A DNA stretch of 9,582 nucleotides. Origin: Terriglobia bacterium (GTDB lineage: Bacteria > Acidobacteriota > Terriglobia > UBA7540). Below, piece after piece: positions 4,685-9,582 of this stretch. The first letter of the stretch is position 1, and each line of letters starts with the position of its first letter. The stretch covers positions 1 through 9,582 of the forward strand of contig JASHSC010000158.1 of NCBI GenBank assembly GCA_030036915.1. The letters are read 5' to 3'. The notes below the pieces were generated by a model that made no database searches, had not been told where the DNA came from, and was given only the letters and a program-made list of their open reading frames with translations. The position numbers were made by a program, and so were the translations under genes.

Positions 4685-5971
4685 TTAGAACGCGAGATAA
4701 ACAGGGTTCTCGAGAATCTGCTTGAGGCTTTGGAGGAATTTAGCTCCGGTAGCGCCGTCCACGACGCGATGGTCGCAGGAAAGAGTCAGCCGGCAGGTCA
4801 GCCCGGCCTGAACGCGCCCGTCAACGACCACAGCCTTCTCCGCGACCGCTCCCACTGCCAGGATTGCCCCCTCCGGCGGATTGATGACCGCAGCGAACTC
4901 GTCGATTCCCATCATGCCGAGATTGGAAATGGAAAACGTGGCGCCCGTGTATTCCTCGGGAAGCAGCTTGCGAGTGCGGGCGCGCGCGGCCAGTTCCTTT
5001 GATTCTCTCGAAATTTCCTCCAAACTCTTCGTATCGGCGTTGCGCACGACGGGAGTAATCAGCCCGCCGCCGTCCGTGGCCACGGCCATTCCCAGATGCA
5101 CACGATTGTGATGCCGAATCGACTCACCCTGGAACGACGAATTCACCTCGGGATTCTGCCGCAGCGCCGCCGCGCAGGCTTTCATGAGGATGTCATTGTA
5201 GCTGAGCTTCAGCTCGGGGTTCAGCAGGTTGGCGGACTCGCGCAGCTCCTTCGCGCGCTGCATATTCACTTCAATGGTGAGATAGAAATGCGGCACGGGC
5301 GCCTTGCTCTGCACCAGGCGCGTGGCGATGACCTTGCGCATGGAGCTGAGCGGCTCATCGCTGAACTCCGGGCCCGTGGGAACTGCCGCCGGCCGCCGCG
5401 GAAGTAGTGGAACCGGGGCGCGCAAAGGAGTCGCCCCTCCCGCCGCGCGGGACGCGGGAGCCTGTGCCGCCGTGCGCTCCACATCCTGGCGAATAATTCT
5501 CCCGTTCGGGCCGCTTCCGGAAATTTCTGCGATTTCCAGGCCCATGTCCTTCGCCATGCGCTTGGCAAGCGGTGAGGCCAGCACGCGCCCGCCCACGGCA
5601 GGCGCAGGAGCGGTTGCCACCGCTGCTGGTGCGGCGGAGGCGGGCGCTGCCTTGGCGGGCGTCGTGGCTGCCGGGGGATGCGGCGCAGGCGCTGCAGCGC
5701 CATTGCCCTTCACCAATGCTCCAATGTCCTCGTCGGCTTTGCCGATCACCGCGAGCAGTTCGCCGACCGGGACAACCTTACCCGCCTCGACAAGAATCTT
5801 GCGGAGAATGCCGCCGCCCATCGCCTCCACTTCCATGTCCACTTTGTCGGTTTCGATTTCGACGACGGAGTCTCCGGAGGAAATGGCGTCGCCTTCTTCC
5901 TTGAGCCACTTCAAGACCTTGCCCTCCGTCATCGTATCGCTGCCCTTGGGCATCATCACCTTAACGGCCAT
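4685..5971 (-). CDS. pdhC: Pyruvate dehydrogenase E2, dihydrolipoamide acetyltransferase
   Basis: E2 forms the core of the pyruvate dehydrogenase complex and moves the acetyl group from lipoyl-lysine to CoA. Domain order in the 428 residues: one lipoyl domain (1-80) with K43 in EIETDKVDME; an Ala/Pro linker (about 90-127); a peripheral subunit-binding domain (about 129-165, VLASPLAKRMAKDMG to GPNGRIIRQDV); a second linker; and the acetyltransferase domain (about 205-428) with H401 and D405 in HRVVDG. It ends in the usual ENPVYLAF-type tail. One lipoyl domain is at the low end for E2 proteins. The ATG at 5971 has GAGGA 6 nt upstream. It is the third gene of the pdhA-pdhB-pdhC block, separated from pdhB by 114 bp that hold a long inverted repeat. 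An E2 for another 2-oxoacid complex is possible, but the gene order favours pyruvate. The E3 gene is not in the window. Confidence 0.92.
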   Translation of the reverse strand: MAVKVMMPKGSDTMTEGKVLKWLKEEGDAISSGDSVVEIETDKVDMEVEAMGGGILRKILVEAGKVVPVGELLAVIGKADEDIGALVKGNGAAAPAPHPPAATTPAKAAPASAAPAAVATAPAPAVGGRVLASPLAKRMAKDMGLEIAEISGSGPNGRIIRQDVERTAAQAPASRAAGGATPLRAPVPLLPRRPAAVPTGPEFSDEPLSSMRKVIATRLVQSKAPVPHFYLTIEVNMQRAKELRESANLLNPELKLSYNDILMKACAAALRQNPEVNSSFQGESIRHHNRVHLGMAVATDGGGLITPVVRNADTKSLEEISRESKELAARARTRKLLPEEYTGATFSISNLGMMGIDEFAAVINPPEGAILAVGAVAEKAVVVDGRVQAGLTCRLTLSCDHRVVDGATGAKFLQSLKQILENPVYLAF

Positions 5972-6010
5972 TGCCTATCCTCGCTTCGCGAGATCGGAAA
6001 CTCAAAATTG

Positions 6011-6080
6011 GAAACCGGAAATCGGAAACTCGCATCGCGAATCTCGAGATTCAAGTTTCCAGTCTCCGATTTCCAGTTTC
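6011..6080. repeat. 70-bp imperfect inverted repeat between pdhB and pdhC
   Basis: The two 35-bp halves match in reverse complement at about four of five positions, centred on the perfect palindrome GAATCTCGAGATTC (6039-6052). Outer arms are GGAAATCGG (6018-6026) and CCGATTT-CC (6065-6073). GGAAAC/GGAAATC units also recur directly at 5996, 6010, 6018 and 6025. In the mRNA it would be a long hairpin in the E1 beta-E2 intercistronic region. No U-tract follows on the minus strand, so it is not a typical terminator; it could be an mRNA-stability element, a partial terminator or a degenerate intergenic repeat. Confidence 0.6.
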
Positions 6081-6085
6081 TTCTT

Positions 6086-7066
6086 CTACTTTCTATAGAG
6101 CACTCGGTGCACGGCTTCCTTCACCTTCTCTTTGTCAGGCAGCGCCGCGTGCTCGAGGTTCTTGGCATAGGGCATGGGAACATCCGCGCCGGTAACACGC
6201 AGGACGGGAGCGTCAAGATAATCAAACGCCTCGCGCTGGATCACGTCCACGAATTGCGCGCCTACACCGCAATACTCCCAGCCTTCTTCCACCACCACCA
6301 CGCGGTTGGTCTTCCTCACCGAATTCAAAATGGCTTCGGTATCGAGTGGGCGCAGCGTGCGCGGGTCCACAACTTCCGCCTCGATTCCCTCGTTCGCCAG
6401 GTCCGCCGCGGCTTCCAGCGCCACAAACACCATCTTCGAATGTGCCACGATCGTCACATCGCGGCCGGCGCGCTTGAGATCCGCTACGCCGAGGGGAATC
6501 AGGTGTTCGCCCTCGGGAACTTCGCCTTTGGTGCCGTAAAGCACTTCCGATTCAATGAAGACAACAGGGTTGTCGTCGCGGATGGAAGTCTTGAGCAAAC
6601 CCTTGGCGTCCGCGGGAGTCGCGGGCATGACCACTTTCAAGCCCGGCACGTGGCAATACCAAGACTCCAGCGATTGTGAGTGCTGCGCACCAAGCTGATG
6701 GCCCGCTCCGCCGGGACCGCGCACCACGATGGGAATCGCAAACTGCCCGCCCGACATGTAGAGCATCTTTGCCGCGCTGTTCACAATCTGGTCGATGGCC
6801 AGCATGGAGAAATTGAACGTCATCATCTCCACGATGGGCCGCACTCCGGCCATGGCCGCGCCCACTCCGAGGCCCGTGAATCCCAGTTCCGTGATGGGGG
6901 TATCGAGCACGCGCTTGGGCCCGAACTCATCCAGCAATCCTTTGCTGACTTTGTATGCGCCGTTATAATAGCCCACTTCCTCGCCCATCAGGACGATGGT
7001 TTCGTCGCGATGCATTTCCTCTCTCATCGCCTGGTTGAGGGCTTCACGATAGGTCAAAATTGGCAT
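6086..7066 (-). CDS. pdhB: Pyruvate dehydrogenase E1, beta subunit
   Basis: The 326-residue protein is the E1 beta subunit of an alpha2-beta2 pyruvate dehydrogenase, which with E1 alpha decarboxylates pyruvate and transfers the acetyl group to E2. It has the family landmarks MGEEVGYYNGAYKVSKGL (27-44), DTPITE (55-60, whose Glu contacts the ThDP aminopyrimidine), VRGPGGAG, GAQHSQSLE, and the transketolase C-terminal domain with DPRTLRPLD and VVVEEGW. Length is normal. The ATG at 7066 has GGAG 6 nt upstream. It lies 128 bp after pdhA and 114 bp before pdhC, all on the same strand. Acetoin or branched-chain 2-oxoacid dehydrogenase beta subunits are related, but the motifs read most like PdhB. 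Confidence 0.93.
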   Translation of the reverse strand: MPILTYREALNQAMREEMHRDETIVLMGEEVGYYNGAYKVSKGLLDEFGPKRVLDTPITELGFTGLGVGAAMAGVRPIVEMMTFNFSMLAIDQIVNSAAKMLYMSGGQFAIPIVVRGPGGAGHQLGAQHSQSLESWYCHVPGLKVVMPATPADAKGLLKTSIRDDNPVVFIESEVLYGTKGEVPEGEHLIPLGVADLKRAGRDVTIVAHSKMVFVALEAAADLANEGIEAEVVDPRTLRPLDTEAILNSVRKTNRVVVVEEGWEYCGVGAQFVDVIQREAFDYLDAPVLRVTGADVPMPYAKNLEHAALPDKEKVKEAVHRVLYRK

Positions 7067-7194
7067 TGAACGCTCCGAACGAAAACGGAATTTGCGACGG
7101 GGTTATTTGGGGAACTGGCGATTTTGAATTTCAAGCAGGACCCTTGATTAAATCACTCAACAATTGATTCACCCTCCGCCCGATCGCCATCTGG

Positions 7195-8259
7195 TTAATC
7201 GACGTACACATCTGAGTAGAGCTCGCCGGCATCCGGCTGGGGGCTGCGCTCGGCGAATGCCACGGCTTCCTCCACGGCGTCGCGGACTTTCTGGTCAAGC
7301 TCGTCGAGGTAGGCCTGGTTGATGACATCGATGGCTTCGAGCGCGGCGGTGAATTGCTTGATGGGATCGTGCCGGCGTTGCTCTTCCACTTCCAACTTAG
7401 TGCGGTAATTGCCGTGCGAGGGGTCAGACATGGAATGGCCCATAAAACGATAGGTGCGCGCTTCAACCAATGTAGGGGTGTTTTGTTCGCGGGCCCGGCC
7501 CACCGCCTCCTTCATCGTCTCGCGAACGGCCAGAACGTCCATGCCATCCACCCAGGTGCGCGCCATGTTGTATGCGCAAGCCTTCTGCGAAAGGTCATCG
7601 ATGGAAGAGGCGCGCTCGATGGGCGTGCCCATGCCGAAGCGGTTGTTCTCGCAAACAAAGACCACGGGAAGCTTCCAGAGCGAGGCCAGGTTCAGGGCTT
7701 CATGGAAAGAGCCGATGTTCACAGCCGCTTCGCCGAAAAAGCAAAGCGTCACGCGTGATTGCTTCAGGTACTTCGACGCAAAGGCCGTGCCCGCGGCCAG
7801 CGGAATCTGCCCGCCGACAATCGCGTGCCCGCCCATGAAGCTGCGCCGCTTGTCAAACAGGTGCATCGAGCCGCCCTTCCCCCTGGAAACTCCGCCTTGC
7901 TTTCCGCACAACTCCGCCATCACTTCGCCGGGGTCCATCCCCCGGATCAGCGCATGGCCGTGCTCGCGATAAGAGGTAAAAATGTAATCGTCAGGCTGTG
8001 TGGCGGAAAGCGCTCCTACCGCCACCGCCTCCTGCCCAATATAAAGGTGGCAGAACCCGCCGATCTTTCCCAATTGGTAGATTTCCGCAGCTTTCTCCTC
8101 AAAGTGCCGCACCAGGAGCATCTGCTCCAGCATGTTCTTGAGCAAGGCAGGATCTTCGCGTCGCGCGCGTTCCTCCATAGTGCCCGCCTCGGCCTGACCC
8201 GTCCCGGACAGGACCTCGGTGACGTTGGCCGTTTCCGTCGCGGCATTGGACGATTTCAT
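7195..8259 (-). CDS. pdhA: Pyruvate dehydrogenase E1, alpha subunit
   Basis: The 354-residue protein is the ThDP-binding E1 alpha subunit. Landmarks: MLLVRHFEEKA (47-57), FCHLYIGQEAVAVG (69-82), SYREHGHAL (96-104), GKGGSMHLFD (127-136), GGHAIVGGQIPLAAG (143-157), the ThDP/Mg motif from GEAAVN (176-181) to CENN (203-206), and the loop YRFMGHSMSDP (270-280). The ThDP motif starts GEA where the family normally has GDG (GEG also occurs). The first 35 residues are a low-complexity extension before the conserved domain. The ATG at 8259 has AGGAGG 6 nt upstream, a strong site. It is the first gene of the pdhA-pdhB-pdhC block, with an extended -10 promoter at 8299-8307. Related alpha subunits of acetoin or branched-chain complexes are less likely. 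Confidence 0.93.
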   Translation of the reverse strand: MKSSNAATETANVTEVLSGTGQAEAGTMEERARREDPALLKNMLEQMLLVRHFEEKAAEIYQLGKIGGFCHLYIGQEAVAVGALSATQPDDYIFTSYREHGHALIRGMDPGEVMAELCGKQGGVSRGKGGSMHLFDKRRSFMGGHAIVGGQIPLAAGTAFASKYLKQSRVTLCFFGEAAVNIGSFHEALNLASLWKLPVVFVCENNRFGMGTPIERASSIDDLSQKACAYNMARTWVDGMDVLAVRETMKEAVGRAREQNTPTLVEARTYRFMGHSMSDPSHGNYRTKLEVEEQRRHDPIKQFTAALEAIDVINQAYLDELDQKVRDAVEEAVAFAERSPQPDAGELYSDVYVD

Positions 8260-8298
8260 TTCTACCCTCCTGAATCTCCCCCAAGAAACTTCCAGTTC

Positions 8299-8307
8299 AA
8301 TATATCA
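8299..8307 (-). promoter_or_regulatory. Extended -10 promoter for the pdh genes
   Basis: On the minus strand this reads TGATATATT: TATATT (five of six) with the extended TG. No convincing -35 is present. Transcription would start near 8292, giving a leader of about 33 nt before pdhA. An AT-rich stretch with repeats (8363-8396) lies 70-105 bp upstream of that start. Confidence 0.45.
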
Positions 8308-8362
8308 TCGCCCGCCAGGAATAAACCCGGCTTCTAACCCTCAAAAGTTTGTTCCTGTCATT

Positions 8363-8396
8363 ATCAATCTTAATCTTAAATCAGTTTTTCGATTTA
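8363..8396. promoter_or_regulatory. AT-rich repeat and dyad upstream of pdhA
   Basis: AATCTT occurs twice in tandem (8366-8377), followed by an inverted repeat TAAATC (8377-8382) and GATTTA (8391-8396) with an 8-nt loop. A further dyad, GACCG-C-CGGTC, lies at 8414-8424. The position upstream of the pdh promoter fits an activator or UP-element role; it could also hold a weak terminator for the upstream gene. Confidence 0.3.
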
Positions 8397-8501
8397 GGGA
8401 AACCCCAAAGATTGACCGCCGGTCTCTTTTACCTCTCTAAAAGTGGTTTATAAGGAATCCGTAAAGGGTGGAAGAGCGCACGAATTCCGGCTGGAAGGGT
8501 A

Positions 8502-9161
8502 TTACGGCAGCTTGACTCCCAGCACTTCGCGCCGGCCGGAGCGCGTCAGAAAAGTCTTCACATTGCCGCCCGGAAACAGCCGCTCCATTTCGCGGTTGGT
8601 GAGGGCGGGATAGGGAAAAGGCTTCTGGCTGGTGTCGCTTGACCCGAGGAGCGTGAGGCTCTCGAACCACCAGCGGGTTTCAACTCCCTTCGCCACACTG
8701 GGCTCGCGCAAAATGGAGAACAACACGCCGCCGGGCTGAAGGAAAGAATGGAAACGCTCCACTAGGGGCGGCAGCACTTCACGAGGCAGCAGGTCCAGCA
8801 GGCCCCAGCAGCAAATCATGGAAAGCGATTCCGGCGGAATTGCGGGAATCTGGTCCATGAATTTGTCAATGAGGAAAACCTGCTTCTTTCCCGACACCGA
8901 CCAGTAGACGGAACTGGTTTGCTGCGCCGGCGTAATCAGGTCCGAGAGATAGAGCTTGGCGCCACGCAGCAGCAAAACGTCGAGGGTGGATTGATGAATG
9001 GGTCCGCACTCAAAACAATGAGGGTGGCGCAAATGCGAAAGGTGCTGCCACAGCCATTGAAGTCCGCGGCTGGTGTTTGCGGAGGAGGCAGACGCGCGGC
9101 TGGCTTCGTCCTGGTTCTTGGTTAGCGACAATTCAAGCTGGAATCTGCCCGTTCCAGGCAT
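8502..9161 (-). CDS. Methyltransferase-like protein, degenerate SAM motif
   Basis: The 219-residue protein has no signal peptide. It resembles a class I SAM-dependent methyltransferase fold: a motif-I-like segment CFECGPIHQSTLDVLLLRGAKLYLSDL (49-75), a central LSMICCWGLLDLLP (113-126) in the place of the motif-IV strand, and LQPGGVLFSIL (141-151), the usual post-motif turn. The glycine-rich SAM loop is reduced to CGPIH, so activity is uncertain. An N-terminal Ser/Ala-rich stretch (about 15-32) looks disordered. The ATG at 9161 has AAGGAG 5 nt upstream. It follows the bactofilin gene by 170 bp in the same direction and may share its transcript, which would suggest a role with the bactofilin, for example in cell-envelope or polar functions; that is inference. 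Fold assignment is moderate. Confidence 0.65.
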   Translation of the reverse strand: MPGTGRFQLELSLTKNQDEASRASASSANTSRGLQWLWQHLSHLRHPHCFECGPIHQSTLDVLLLRGAKLYLSDLITPAQQTSSVYWSVSGKKQVFLIDKFMDQIPAIPPESLSMICCWGLLDLLPREVLPPLVERFHSFLQPGGVLFSILREPSVAKGVETRWWFESLTLLGSSDTSQKPFPYPALTNREMERLFPGGNVKTFLTRSGRREVLGVKLP

Positions 9162-9331
9162 CCCGTCTCCTTGCGAGGTCGGGCCGACGAAGGAAAACCC
9201 GGCATTGGTGGTTGGAACCTTTGGGATAACCGCAAAGGCGACTCGCCTCTTGATTCAGGCATTGATCAAACGAACCGCGCCGCCGTCGGGCCGGGCTTGG
9301 GCACTTTGGCCGCCCCAGTAAGGGTCCCCGG

Positions 9332-9582
9332 CTACGCGCTGCTGCTGAGAGCGCTGGGGGCCGCGACCTCGCTCGCGACTCCGGACTCGTTGTCGCGCGC
9401 GATGTCTATGCTTCCCTTAAAATACGCGCCCTCTTCAATTGCCACGGTTCCGGCAATGAGATCGCCCACCACGTGCCCGGTGCGTCGAATCTCAACTTTC
9501 TCGCGAGCCGCGACGTTGCCAGTCACCGATCCCAGAATCACCACCTGCCGGGCGCGGATTTCCGCCTTCACGTGCCCCTCCG
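9332..9582 (-). CDS. Bactofilin (C-terminal part)
   Basis: The gene enters from the right edge, and about 82 codons are visible. The sequence EGHVKAEIRARQVVILGSVTG (start of the window fragment), then KVEIRRTGHVVGDLIAGTVAIEEGAYFKGSIDI, shows the regular short hydrophobic repeats with glycine turns of the DUF583 bactofilin beta-helix. Bactofilins polymerise without nucleotides into cytoskeletal filaments, often at the membrane, and affect cell shape, stalks or polar structures. The visible part ends with a polar Ala/Ser-rich tail of about 20 residues (DNESGVASEV onward), typical of the disordered bactofilin C-terminus. The in-frame GTG at 9571 is internal and not a start, because the repeat pattern continues upstream of it. 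Promoter and N-terminus are outside the window. Confidence 0.85.
   Translation of the reverse strand, partial: EGHVKAEIRARQVVILGSVTGNVAAREKVEIRRTGHVVGDLIAGTVAIEEGAYFKGSIDIARDNESGVASEVAAPSALSSSA

Noticed and set aside
5996..6032. CRISPR-like direct repeats (GGAAAC/GGAAATC)
   Set aside because: The units are only 6-8 bp with irregular spacing and belong to an inverted-repeat structure.
8460..8507. CCGTAA/TTACGG inverted repeat around the methyltransferase-like stop codon as a terminator
   Set aside because: The 6-bp arms are separated by 36 nt, there is no U-tract, and one arm lies within the coding end.

Overview
The window looks like a piece of chromosome from a moderately GC-rich Gram-negative bacterium, most plausibly an acidobacterium (Acidobacteriota) or a close relative. 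This rests on the protein set (a PilZ protein with a non-canonical motif and a long Pro/Ala linker, a bactofilin next to a methyltransferase-like protein, a two-subunit-type 2-oxoacid:ferredoxin oxidoreductase alpha chain) and on the GGAAAYC-type intergenic repeats. It is a resemblance judgement, not a database result. I see no tRNA, rRNA, CRISPR array, transposase or phage gene.

Layout from left to right. (1) 1-541, minus: the first 180 codons of a 2-oxoacid:ferredoxin oxidoreductase alpha subunit (korA-like), with a strong extended -10 promoter and a leader of about 220 nt. (2) 963-2096, minus: a PilZ-domain protein with a disordered Pro/Ala linker and a C-terminal helical region; its Shine-Dalgarno sits in a hairpin loop. 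(3) 2097-2729: a 633-bp divergent intergenic region holding candidate promoters for both sides and a perfect 14-bp palindrome. (4) 2730-3113, plus: a 127-residue protein that resembles the N-terminal Fe-S domain of HdrA but seems to have lost several cysteines; it is the only plus-strand gene. (5) 3114-3334: convergent spacer with a phased dyad element and the terminator of the next gene. (6) 3335-3703, minus: an exported single-domain CuA cupredoxin. (7) 3815-8259, minus: a co-linear block transcribed pdhA (E1 alpha), pdhB (E1 beta), pdhC (E2), then an inositol-monophosphatase-family phosphatase. (8) 8502-9161, minus: a methyltransferase-like protein. (9) 9332-9582, minus: the C-terminal part of a bactofilin, running off the right edge.

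How the genes work together. The three pdh genes make a nearly complete pyruvate dehydrogenase complex; the E3 gene (lpd) is not in the window. The korA-like gene gives a second, ferredoxin-linked route for 2-oxoacid decarboxylation. The cupredoxin points to periplasmic copper or respiratory electron transfer. Bactofilin and the methyltransferase-like protein form a separate pair.

Most of the window is ordinary housekeeping. The items most worth a second look are the HdrA-N-like orphan with missing cysteines, the stand-alone CuA protein with a near-palindromic operator candidate, the 70-bp imperfect inverted repeat between E1 beta and E2, the hairpin around the PilZ ribosome-binding site, the GEA replacement of the usual GDG in E1 alpha, and the phased TACC element. 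No complete undescribed multi-gene system is evident.
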